Assembly (NCBI RefSeq): GCF_032118995.1 | Contig: NC_092661.1 | Coordinates: 19,462,621 to 19,526,620 of the forward strand | DNA: 64,000 nucleotides | Origin: Asterias amurensis | Taxonomy: Eukaryota; Echinodermata; Asteroidea; Forcipulatida; Asteriidae | Direction: 5' to 3' | Shown here: positions 13,610 to 25,233 of the stretch, piece by piece | How the letters are laid out: every line of letters begins with the position of its first letter | Position numbering within the stretch: position 1 is the first letter of the stretch | Program-made: the position numbers and the translations under genes | Notes under the pieces: generated by a model | Seen by the model: the letters and a program-made list of their open reading frames with translations, nothing else | What the model was told of the DNA's origin: nothing | The model's database searches: none

Positions 13610-16600
13610 ATGGCAGTTTGTACGGATCGTTCAACGCAAATTATAAGCACATCTCACCCTGGTCGGACCATGGAAATGGTAAATGCTGCTCAACGGGCAA
13701 TGAACGCCAAAGTCACGTCTACATCAAGTAAGTGTCACATTACTAATTGAAAAAAAAATCTTATCAGCTTTGATAATTATGACTCTGTATTTCAATGTTA
13801 ACGAATTTATTTTAGATCTATAATAAAAGTAAAAATTGTTAGAAACAATACAGCAGAATATAAAATAAGAACTCGGTAAAATACACTAAAAGTTTTTAGA
13901 ATCATGGATATTGTTATATTCAATTCAAGTTTATAGTAGTTATTTCTCTTAGCATTTTAAACAAACCTTTAAAAAGTAAAGAATATGATGTGGTAAACTA
14001 TGCCCCACACCGAATAATATTGCGTGTAACACGGTAGCGAGCTTTGCGTAAGACCGGTAGTACCTACACAGCGCGTAAGACCGCTAGCACCGATACAGTG
14101 CGTAAGACCAGTAGTTACCCATGCGGGGGAACTACTGCGCGTAACACCAGTAGCTGGTTTTGCACCTGCTGAACTACTGCGGTCCACTGCGACTCCGAGC
14201 ATGCTCTGAGTCACCAGTTCAAGCTCAACTTTCTTTCATTTTATGGTTTAAGAAGATTTCTACGCAACCAGTATGTGCTTACAATATTACTTCTAATGAA
14301 TTAAAGATCCATTTCAGCCAGCGTATTTACAGAAAATAAATACAACAACATTTAAAATATTGCCTTTTAAATTATAAGAAAACATGCACACAAAGTTTTA
14401 AAAGATAAAAACAAGTAGCCTACCCAATAGTTCTGATCATTGATCTCCAGTCTTGCAATCGCGTCTTCAGCTTCTAAACTGTTGTAAATCAGCCATGTGC
14501 ATGAAACCCTCAACACTGCAAATGTTTCATGAAAAAGAACTTGCTAGTGATTTTCCGAGGCTAAGCAACACATGTATTTCTATTTGTAGTCGTGAGTAAA
14601 AACAACAGTTTGGCGGGAAGAAGAGTATCTTTGAATCTACTAAAGTAACTTAATGTGATGGGACTGTTATCAAACTCAAATCATTTGAAAAGTTAGTACG
14701 TCTATTATTTATTGCATAAAAATAGTCGACCCGCGTATTGCTACATTTGCTTCATGAAATTTCAAATGAAGAGTTTGAAAGCAAGTATAAATAAATGTAT
14801 CAGCTTTTTAGGCGACGAATAACATGCTATTTTGAATTTAAATATCGGTATAGAGTCTCTTAAAATTGTGTATAAATGTTTCCATTTTCCGTCGACATGC
14901 TTGAAACCTTGCCTCCCCTCCCTAGAAACATAAATCATCCACCCTCTTCTACCCCTCCCATCTCCCACTTCTAGAAACATAAATCATCCACCGTCTTAAA
15001 AAGAAAGAATCCCCTCCCTCGGGGAAGGCTACACCACTTTGTTATCCTCTAAGAAAAGCAGAAGAAGAAACATTTCTTTGGCAAAGAGTTAATTCCCAGC
15101 ATTTACAATCCTTCAAAGTGTGACGTGTTGGTCATTAGTCAACGCATTAGCCATTACGGTCCGACTCAATCGGAATGCTATACTTCTGTTGTGACTTAAA
15201 TGACCACTCCTAAATAAGATCTGACATCTGTTGCTGCAGGCACGTACATCTATAGATACTCTTCATCAAATCAGGGTTGGTCACATTCGAAATTTGGCAG
15301 CTAGGAAGAATGTAAAAAATAAGGGAACATCGACACAATTCTGTTTTGGTGATGAAAATAAACACCAAAACCATTTCTCTACTTGTTTCAATTGGGTAAT
15401 GCAGCCTTAGTTTGAACAAAACATCATTGCGGTTTTTAGGAGAATAAGTTTTCTTTATCGCTTGCTTGAGGACCAGAATAATAAACTACTCCAGAAGATT
15501 CCAGTCCAGGAAAAGTAGATTCCAATTCAGAAGCTAAGCTGTCAGTCATTCCAAATCAACTGGCTCAATGAAGTGGTTTTCTTAATTGTTAAACCAACTC
15601 ATTGTTAGACTCTTGTATAGACGTTTTGATGTGCGAAATCTTGAGAGCAACAATTAAAAACTGAAAAGGGCAATCTTGAGATTTCAAGGAGACTTTTGAA
15701 ATCTGGGCACCACGGAAATTAGACGTCCGTGAAAAAAAAAGCCGCAAGTCATAATGAATTTGTTGGTCTGCAAAGATGTCAAATCATGTATCAATTAAAA
15801 TAATCAGTTTAAAATTCTGGTAGAATCAAATCTCGTTCCAGATGCTCGTTTTAAGATTGCAAACTCTTTTTATAAAAAGTTTTGCAGAAAGTTTTTAATA
15901 GATTGCTGCAGCAATATTTTGAGTTAAATGCAGAAAGTAATCAAGATGACACAATATTTTCTGTTCTGGCTTGCTTTATATAAATAGTTTAATGAATCAA
16001 TATAATTAATGTTTTCAAATAACTTTACAAACCTTTAGTCAAACATTTGTCAGGACATCAATCGAGCAAACCATATGAAATACAAACTTTTAGATCATCA
16101 GTTTCAGTCTGCAAGAAACCTCTCTCAGATATTAAAGATATTTATTCTTTTCAACTGAAAATCACCAAGTCATATAATCTGTATTAAAAATTAACTTGTA
16201 CTTAGCATCTATTCATGACGGATTAAAGGGATAATCTGGTTGAGTTTGAGATCTTAGTGATGAATTCAAAAGATCTCCATGGATACAAACTTCTAGAGTT
16301 GAGAAATAGTGTGTGTCCCGTACAGCATAATGGAGCGACTCTATATCCCCACAACATGCCGTCCATCAAAGAGACAACACGCAACCCCAAGAAAAGAGTC
16401 TCAACAAAAATCGGATTTTATACTCAGACGCTAAACCTGTCATTAATAACTTCGAAGATGAAGTCAACGCCTGAAAAATAATAGGAATACAACTTGTAAG
16501 AATGCCTGCCACACTGACTTGCTGAAATCCCTAAGTGTTCCGGGAACAATGCAGGGGCTTTTGGACCACGCTGGGCAAGGCAAAAGGCGCTCAAATCCGG

Positions 16601-19600
16601 GCGAATGATTCGGCCCTCAACACGGCTTTTGTGGGAGTTTCGACTAAACTGGGCATGCACACGTTATTTATGAAAGCTTTTTAACGGTAAATCGCCTTTA
16701 TTCTGTGCATGTACAGTCGAAATCTTTCCTCTTTATCGTTAATCTTAAGTCTAATCCAGTCCTTTTTTTCCTTCGTCTGTTTCTTGTCGAGTGTTTAACT
16801 CTCTGCCAAACTCAGATTGCTAATTATGTTCTAATCTTAAGACCCAAGGTTAATTTAGAAAGCGAGTAGAACGAAGGGTTATATTTAGAACTGTTATATT
16901 ACTTGCAGCGTAGACGAGCGTTTTAATAAAATAGAAAACCAAACTGACTGGGTTTTTTGCTAATAATATTAAGCGCATATGTGATATTATCTTAAAACAT
17001 TAATTCGTGATGATTTGCACAAAGGACATTTAGCAAGACATCAAACCAATAGAAAATAAAATTAAGACAAATTACAAACACAATATATTAATTTTGTAAA
17101 ACTTATCACATGAAAACAGTATTTTCTGATTTGTTATTAAAGTATTCACGTAAAGTGAAATGCATTTGAATTTCGGGAAGTATATCCACCCCTTAATTGC
17201 ATTCAATACTGGCGACTCATCTAACATTCATGTACAACATGTTCACATAATTACTGTTTATTTATGCATGTTTTTATCGCATGACAGGACGACATTAACG
17301 CAAATAAGTTTTCTTATTATAACATGAGCTCCTCTCCTATTCAGAGTGAATTGTGCTTTTATTTTCGAGGCCGGTTCTAAAAGATATTTTGCAAGTTAGT
17401 TTAAAAACGCAAAGATTGCTTTGAGTAAGAAAACTCAGAAGTCACTAAAGTCAAGTGCCAACATAAAAAAAAGGAAAAATCAGTCGCATCGACGGAATGT
17501 TTTACCATTGAACGCGAGCGATTTCTAGGTGTCAGTGTCTAATAGTTGTTGTTTTATACGTTCCATCATAACAAAAATAGCTCAATATGTCGATAGAAAA
17601 TATCAATGTGAAAGAGTTTATGATAACGATACTGTGATGTATGTGTATAGTCTATATAACAAATAATAAGTTACACATTGCATACAACTATATATCTCGT
17701 CAGTATCCTATATACAGAGTTGGGTCCAGAACATTTTGTAAAAGATTCTAACATGCGCATAAGTCCTAATTATTCATGAATCAATTATTTAAAAAAAATA
17801 AAAAGTGTAATAAAAAAAAATCCAAATTCATTTTGTTTGTCTAACTAAAAACCGCTACACAAATATTATTCTTGATTATCGGAGTTGGTGCAGAATGAAA
17901 GGGAAAAGACAAATCTAGTCCAGAACAGGTGTGCTACCCTTTCCCCATTCATTGACACCTCTAAAGATAAATCGCGTCTAAGTATTACGATTGTTAGTCC
18001 AGTCAGTCTTGTTACTTTCTTTAGATAGGTCTTTGAGATCCCAACTCTCCATGCCAGCAATGGTCAATCTATTAACTCATCTTAATGAGGGATGATCTTT
18101 TGTGGTAAACTCGAACAGCAATTGAGTTGAGGACCTCCCCTAAAAAGACAGATGAAAGAAGGTCAGATGGACCTCTCCAAAGTTATTGGCACTCTTTACT
18201 CCCTAGCAGAGTTACATCAAAATACCCTTTCCGAACCCTTCAACGAAGGTACCCGTTCCAAGATCTTATTTCGTCCATGGCTTTTATGATCTATGCAGCG
18301 CAAAATATTTCGCCAATGTGTTTATGGACATGTGTTGAAAAAAAAACTCAAAACAAAAAGCATACGTCATAGAAGAAAAAAACAATATTTTGGCCTTAAA
18401 CAACAGATTCTGAAATCTTTGCCAGTTTATTCTGAGTGACAATACTGTCAAAATATCGAACTTCTGAAATGGTGTCAACTTTATACAAAAGAGCGGGTGA
18501 TAGTCATTGACGGGCCCGATGGCTCAAGGCCCGACCACTCGACTGATCTCCGGCTTGCTGTGATGCGCAAGGTTACCGGTGCTAGAGAGTAGAATGAGTT
18601 ACCGGCCCTATAGAGTAGAATGAGTGCGGGTGGAGGGTACTTGTAGAGAGAGTTTTGATAGGGCAATGATGAGGGGCCAATTAGGCTGACCACCGGGGGC
18701 GGGAGCTCATGTTCATAAAATGATTTATACATTAACTGTTGTGTTTTTTTTTTTTTTTTTTTTTTTGGGGGGGGGGGTGAGAGTCCAACGTTTTGTCAGA
18801 TCTCATGGTTTTGATAATTACTTACAGATGAAACTGAGTGTTCACAAAATGTTTTATAACCAAAAATATTTCATCAAATATTTTTATGATTTGTTTCCCT
18901 CACGAATAGATAAAGTATTTATAACCTATAAATAATCACACAACCTTGCGCTTAAAAACAATGGACTTGACAAATACCAAAACAATTTCAGTTTCTCTTA
19001 ATCGCAATTCAGTTATATATTTTTGAAACTTTTTTATTTTAATGATGCAACTTCAACTATGTTTGCGTCCAAGAAAGCTGATAATCGAATGGACTTTTAA
19101 TGTAACAATTCCAGGAGAAGTCAGTTTATATGAAAACACGCGTCTTGTGTCTGCTATATTTTTTTGTGTGATTGGCTAATTTCTAAACTTAATACTATTT
19201 TACCCAGGTCGTATACTGGATATCCCATGCAAGGTGTGTGGTGACCGTAGTTCGGGCAAGCACTACGGCGTGTATGCCTGTGACGGCTGCAGTGGGTTCT
19301 TCAAGCGAAGTATTCGGCGCAATCGCACCTATGCATGTAAGAACCGTAGCGGTGGACCATGCCCCATCGACAAGACCCATCGGAACCAGTGCAGGGCGTG
19401 TCGACTCAAAAAATGTATCCAAGTGGATATGAATAAAGATGGTAAGTTTCATATTAAGGTTTCACAATTTAATTTACCGGTATAAAACAATGTACTTGCT
19501 TGACAACTTGTTTGAAATGTTAGAGAGCGATGAGGGGACCTATAAGGAATGATAATGCAAAAACAGCCGGTTACGATGTAAAAAAGAGTGGTATACATTT

Positions 19601-22600
19601 TAACAAAAAAACTTCACCTTTATCAATATTAAAAGGACACTGTTTCTGATATGGTAACACCTGCGAGTTATAGTAAACATTCCGAAGCTGAACTGTGTTT
19701 TATTCATCTTTATTGCTATTGCTGTTTAGTGGAACACTAACCCACTGAAAGTTTAACTATTAAAGAACTGGGTTAAGTAACTACTGAAGATAACATGTTC
19801 AGAAGCATTCCCTTAGCACCTAATTGTATCATGGGGTAAAAATCAACACAATGTTGTCATCTTTCCGATTTTCTTCGTCGAAAAGGGACCACAAAAATCT
19901 ACCCGTCTTTTGTGCAGTACTCCCCGGGCACGGTGAAAAGGAAGACGGGAGCATGAGAAGCACATGCCAGCTGCATAAACAGGGACTGACTGGGACAATG
20001 CTCCCTAAAGGCATCCTTTATATAGAGACCTGGTCCTTAACCAAAGACTGGCATACCTCAACAACTGAATTAAGCTGGTTTCATTTTTGTATATTAATTT
20101 TCATATAGGAAAGGAGATTTATTTCATCGTGTATTATTTTGGCATGGTGTTTATACGTAATGTTGAAATAACTTTTCAACCTGCCTTAGGCGTACTGCCT
20201 CTTCTTGAAGTCAATATTATTTTAAGGTCAACATGACTTCATAAAAACTTTTTTTGTGGTGACAAAACGTTACAATACATAAATGCCATGACAACTTATA
20301 ACGATATTATTTAAAATTGTCTTATCAGCCGTTCAACATGAGAGAGGGCCACGAAACTCAACCATAAGGAAACAAATGGCGTTATATCTGAAGGAGTCAG
20401 CAGCAGCCGTCAACGATGTCTCAGGGCCGTTGGTAACTGCTTATTCTCCCCATGCACAGACCGTGATTAGTCCGCTAGGTGGGGTAGAGGCTTACGGAAC
20501 ACTCCTTGTCAGCACTCCAGAGTATGCCCTGCCAGCCGGGCCGTTCCCGTGTTACCCAACACCAAAGGTAAGCTTACGCGTTTAAATGTCAATTTCAGCC
20601 ATCCATCATAACAAAAATGCAGCGGAAACTAAGACCAAAATTAAGACCAGCGCGTAACACTTTTATGCTGCGCACGATGAAAGTGGTTCAACGTGCAAAC
20701 TAATACTCTTTTAGTCAAATAATAAAGTTTCTTGACAATTCTTGAAAATTTCGTCAAAATGATTAAAAGATCTGTTTATACTTTTCTTTTAATTTTCAGC
20801 ACTATCCCCGAGACTACATCCGACCAATTCATACGAGTGTGGAGACGGTATGTGAGACGGCAGCCAGACTCTTATTTATGAGCGTCAAGTGGGCCAAGAA
20901 CGTACCTGCATTTGTATCACTACCTCTCAGAGATCAGGTAAGACAACATTGCGATTTCCTTTACATTACTTCGCGTCAGGATTTTATTTTTTATTTAAAG
21001 AAGGAATATTACCGAATTGGTTTTTGCTAACAAAACAGTTGCTGGCAGTGTAAGCACTTTATGTAATCAACCATATACATAAGCCGACAAATCTGTGGAA
21101 GTTCGGATCGATCGGTCATCTGCGTCACGAGAAAATAGTGAAAACCCGATAACACATTTTGCATGACATCGATTAAAAAATGAATAAAACGCTCACTGAA
21201 CGATAAACTTCAAAAATTAGTTTTTATTTATTTCTCACCAAATATGACATTTCAGACAGAAATATTTCAAGGGATGTTTTCTCTATCCGACCGTGTAAGT
21301 TTTATGTAAATGTGTGATCTTCACGATTTTTTTCTAACCAATTCTGAAATATTCCTTTAAACAAACTTCGCAACCATTCATGCTCGTTAATGGTATTTTG
21401 CACATGGACAGAATGAGAGATAACCAAATGACGTCAGTAGTTCTTATGTACATGCTGATTGCCTTTTACAAGAAAGTTAATGGATATCAATAAATGTATA
21501 CACAAACTAATTAGCCATCAGTAATGAGATCGTTGATCTGTGGACTTTTGCACACGTGGCCTTGTAGATAATGACACGTGTTGTGTAATTAATACCACCG
21601 TGAGAATCTACCCTGACACTAATAATCCATCAATCAACACGTCAGAAAATTTCAAATCATGATAATTACATGTAGATCATTCATCGCTATAGTTACATGT
21701 ACTTAAGTTTTAATTGATGGCTGAAAGCGTTTGAGATGGGTATAGGTGAACGATCATAACTCTTTGACGAATAATGGTCCATGGTTTATCCCCTTTTAGG
21801 GGGGGGGGGGTGATTATTGAATACATTACGGTCTTACGTGTTGTTGGTAATAGAAGGTTAAGTCATGTTATTGTGTTGATTTCAGTTGCTGTTATTAGAG
21901 GAAGGATGGAGGGAACTCTTCATACTTGGTGCAGCACAGTGGCATATGACAATGGACGCTACAGCTCTCATGAATGCAACAGGTATAGCCTATTATCTTT
22001 TTTTACATTCAGTTTGCCAAACTCAACATTTTAGATTTTAATGATTTAAAAAAAAATGAGAATAATAAGGAAACACACTATTTTGAAAACTCAAAATTAG
22101 ACTAACTACACAGTACAAGAGAAGACTTTATGACAACATTTCTGTCTTGAAAACAGATTAAGACTTCCACATAACCGTATATCAGAAACATGAGGGTTTT
22201 TCCGTCACTGATAATAACATGAAACAACTTTTGTTTTTAGGAATGCAACCAGAAAACACACCGGCTGAAAAGTTTGCAGCAATCTCCAGCGAGCTAAGAG
22301 TTCTTGAAGAAATTATTGTAAAGCTGAGACAATTAGAGGTAGACGCTACTGAATATGCATGCCTGAAGGGAATTGTCGTCTTCAAGACAGGTGAGTTGCT
22401 TAGAGTGCTGTATCATCGTGTTGAACAAAAATCTCTAAAGGCACATTTGAAACAGAGACAAACACATTGGTGAATATTTCATCTGGAAGCGACACTTAAA
22501 TTCCACTTAACTATTCTTTACACACAGACGTCTCCGGTGTCCATGAGACCTCCTCTGTTGCTAGTCTCCAAGACCAGTCGCAACTGACCCTCAGCAAATA

Positions 22601-22775
22601 CATTACACTCCGACATCCGACACAACCTTTCCGCTTTGGAAAGCTTTTGCTGCTGCTACCTACACTAAGAGCCGTCAGACCCAGCACTCTCGAGACCTTA
22701 TTCTTCCGTCAGACCATTGGTTCAATGCCTATGAGTAGACTGTTGTGCGACTTGTATAAAGCCCACGAATTCTAA
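13610..22775 (+). CDS. NR2E1: NR2E1 (TLX/tailless) orphan nuclear receptor, 7 coding exons, 407 aa
   Basis: Exons: 13610-13727, 19208-19441, 20329-20567, 20800-20937, 21886-21982, 22241-22390, 22528-22775. All introns are GT-AG and the frame is kept throughout. NR2E1 is a nuclear transcription factor, a largely repressive orphan receptor controlling neural progenitors and anterior/eye development. Residues 47-112 form the two-finger DNA-binding domain, with cysteines 47/50/64/67 and 83/91/101/104. The P-box is CDGCSG, diagnostic of the tailless group, and the finger-2 spacing C-x7-C also fits. The extension [13 protein letters not shown] follows. The ligand-binding domain (about 205-407) contains [20 protein letters not shown] and [17 protein letters not shown], and ends [11 protein letters not shown]. 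Human TLX has 385 aa. The first in-frame ATG after the stop at 13508 is at 13610, with A at -3 and G at +4. The ATG at 13700 would give a start closer to vertebrate TLX. Intron 1 is 5.5 kb. I am confident of family and exon structure, less of the start. Confidence 0.96.
14046..14165. repeat. CpG-rich 27-bp tandem repeat in NR2E1 intron 1
   Basis: GCGTAAGACC or a close variant recurs at 14046, 14073, 14100 and 14139, so the period is 27, 27 and 39 bp. Units also share a core resembling AGTAGTACC. The tract is clearly more CpG-rich than the surrounding intron. The multiple-of-three spacing explains a fortuitous repetitive open frame on the minus strand, which I do not call coding. Confidence 0.6.
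14922..14992. repeat. Pair of identical 22-bp direct repeats in NR2E1 intron 1
   Basis: An identical 22-bp block, starting CTAGAAACATAAATC, occurs at 14922-14943 and 14971-14992. The two are separated by pyrimidine-rich sequence (CCCTCC-type). This is probably a small tandem duplication of about 49 bp that has diverged between the copies. Confidence 0.6.
18495..18715. repeat. GC-rich inserted repeat in NR2E1 intron 1
   Basis: About 220 bp of sharply higher GC content interrupts AT-rich intron. It contains a near-duplicate of TAGAGTAGAATGAGT (near 18584 and 18611) and the phrase GGGCCCGATGGCTCAAGGC. It looks like a dispersed element fragment. I recognise its general style from invertebrate repeat-derived sequence but cannot name the family or define its ends. 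Confidence 0.4.
18744..18777. repeat. Poly-T(23)/poly-G(11) homopolymer junction
   Basis: Twenty-three T are followed directly by eleven G, about 430 bp upstream of the NR2E1 DNA-binding-domain exon. The tract is likely unstable in length and error-prone in sequencing. Confidence 0.9.
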
Positions 22776-23100
22776 ACACATTCGTCGAGGTGTGTATCAT
22801 TTAAAGCCAAACTTAAGTGCCTTAAACATTTACGATTCCAAAGATTATGTTAAATATGGGTTGCTTTGATAATAATTAAATTGTAAAGCGGACAGGTTTT
22901 ACATTCAAAACAATATTTATAAGGAATAGATTTGAAAACGTGTATTTTTTTTAGTCAACCTTGTTGCTAGCATGTTAAGTCCATCACTTTGAATTTGAAC
23001 TTACTCCCACTGAACATGAAAACATTAATTTATGCACTGATTTTTAACCCTCCTTTATATCACAACGAGACATTGTTGGCTAACAGTCAGACTGTTACGG

Positions 23101-23268
23101 GCCCTTTCGAAACCAAGACTTCGGCTTCATTCGGCTCAGGCTAGCTTGGCCCCGCGGTTGTTTTGACAATATTGCGAGTGATTTGCGTACGCGCCAAGCC
23201 AGGGGCTTCAAACGAGAGGACGGAGTCTGAAGCCGAAACCAAAGCCAAAGCCGTTGTTTCGAAAGGGC
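23101..23268. mobile_element. 168-bp MITE-like element with GCCCTTTCGAAAC terminal inverted repeats
   Basis: GCCCTTTCGAAAC at 23101-23113 is matched by its exact reverse complement at 23256-23268. A subterminal inverted match (CTTCGGCTTC on the left, GAAGCCGAA on the right) lies inside. The body is GC-rich in an AT-rich region and has no coding capacity. TACG flanks both sides with about one base of slack, so a 4-bp duplication is possible but unproven. It lies about 325 bp past the NR2E1 stop codon. Confidence 0.65.
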
Positions 23269-23645
23269 ATACGAAGACACATTGTTGAAATTAATTTAGT
23301 AGTAAATAACAGAACACTTAAAAATGCAGGTTAGAACATCTAAGATGTAGACAAGTCTTCTTGCCATTAGTGTAAGCTGGAATTTCGGTTGATTTGAAAC
23401 GCGGTTGTACCTTGATCATCAAATATGTTTATCTTTCTCAGTGAAGTTTTCAACAATTTATGAAATTGGACAGCACAGATTACAAACAAGTGTTTGTATT
23501 ATTGCGTGCTTGATGGTTCTGGTAGGGTTCTTCATAAAATAACAAACTTTTGAAATATTTCAGTCAATTTGGTCATCGAAATTGCAAGAGAATGATGAAC
23601 GAAAAAACACAGTTGTTGCATCAATTTGTGTGCTTTCAGATAAAA

Positions 23646-23784
23646 AGCTTCTCAAAACTGTTACTTCAGAGGGAGCTGTTTCTCATAATGTTTTGTACTA
23701 TCAACAGCTCTCATTTGCTCGTTACCAAGTAAGTTTTTATGCTGAAAACTAGTTTAGTAATTACCAATAGTGTCCAGTGCGCAA
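23646..23784 (-). repeat. Partial copy of a TTAA-type MITE family (antisense)
   Basis: The segment matches the end half of the dispersed element at 25536-25900, sharing ACTTCAGAGGGAGCTGTTTC, a block with TATCAACAGCTCTC, and the terminal block TTACCAATAGTGTCCAGTGC. It keeps one end only. The other half is missing or too diverged to see. Confidence 0.65.
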
Positions 23785-25233
23785 GTAAAAATCGGGGATG
23801 AGTGTGAGCTAAATTGCTCTTATACCAGCGTTGCCTACTAAATGGCAGTCAAGTTAATTCATTGCCAAAATGGACATGAAATCAGTTTTGACTTAAAATT
23901 TTAAACGGATAAAACAAATAATAGCGCAAATATTCTAATATTTGATATTTTGGGCATAATCTTCAGCCGTGTATGCGTATTTATAACTTAATTAATTGAC
24001 CTTAATTTATTGCGAGCATCCTCAAACTGTTTGTTTTCGTAGAGACAATCTAAACTGCACAGTATTAAGCGACATAACTTCCTGTGTTAAACTCTAATTA
24101 GATGAATGTGAATAAAAGTGTAAATAATTTTTATACAATAAAGATGACGGTATTCAATATTTTAACGATATGTTCGTTACTCAGCGATAAGAAAAGTGGG
24201 TTCCCTAAACGGACCGGCTTTTGGACAACCGACAGTGCCTTTTAGATTTGATATTGAAGGATTTCTAAATAAAGACTTTGTTTTCTTAATAAGATTTTCT
24301 CCGTGTTTTCTGTGTATTTTATTATTGTTGAAGTTTCCCCTGAGTAGAAACTTAAAGACTGTAAAAAGAACATTTGTTTTTTGTACTTTGTTTTCATCTC
24401 CACGATACCATCTTCTTTTGGCAAACAATTGCTTTCTTAAGAAACAAGGTCAAATTATAAAACAATTAAACACAAGCTTATTGGCCATTAGTTTGTCCAA
24501 ACTTTATTGAATAAATAAAAACCAAGTTATTTAAAAACATCTTCCATCAAAAATCTCATTCTCTAATTTAATAATACATATACTTTTGTTGTTAAAATAA
24601 TTGTATTCACAAACTGCATCAAAAATTCATTTCAATTGCAAGCACAAAGTGATAAATTCAACAGTAAAATAACGAATTATTCTAAAAAGGTCAAATACAT
24701 TGCAAATATTAGCCACCTTATTTCAACTCTTATTTCCACTTTTGTTTTCAAATTCTTTGGAGTTTACTTATTTAGTTGGAAAAAAAAGTACTTTCTTTCC
24801 ATTCAAATGCTCCTGATGGGACCAAATAAAGAAGACAAATTGAAGGAAACAAAGTTTTAAATGGAAACACCTTTTCAAAGCATCCATACTAAATGGAAAT
24901 TGTAACTGATGGGGAAAACGTGTTTATAGTTTGGTATAAGCTAGGGTGCAAGGGACCATTGTAACACAATACTCACATTGTAGACCTGGTTCACTTTACT
25001 GTAGCATAATAGTTTAAGAGGAAATGTAAGGGGTGTGTACTTTCCCACTTCTGTCAGCTATAGTGTAAATTAATCAAACAGTTTGAATAACTTTAAATCG
25101 TTCAGTCAAAAAAGAGAATGAAGAGGGGATAACTCAAACAATGCCTTGGGGAAGTTATCAATATCAGCGATCATGAAAATGCTACAACACATTTCAGGGA
25201 AAAGTTAAAATTGGGGAGAATGTATAGGTGTTA

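Larger units (their letters stand above)
22776..25233. other. Convergent 3' intergenic region between NR2E1 and AFG1L
   Basis: The two genes end facing each other, so this interval holds both 3' UTRs. AATAAA hexamers on the + strand occur near 24139 and 24508; which one NR2E1 uses cannot be told. Open frames here are short and low-complexity. Two repeat elements, listed separately, lie within it. Confidence 0.7.

Noticed and set aside
13985..14165. CRISPR-like short repeats
   Set aside because: Repeat units are contiguous and degenerate, without unique spacers, and the DNA is clearly animal nuclear sequence.
13969..14214. 81-codon repetitive minus-strand frame with GLT repeats
   Set aside because: It is the reverse translation of a 27-bp CpG-rich tandem repeat in NR2E1 intron 1.
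19234..19485. Stand-alone DNA-binding-domain protein from an 83-codon frame
   Set aside because: It is NR2E1 exon 2 read into the intron; a strong GTAAGT donor at 19442 and the downstream exons show normal splicing.
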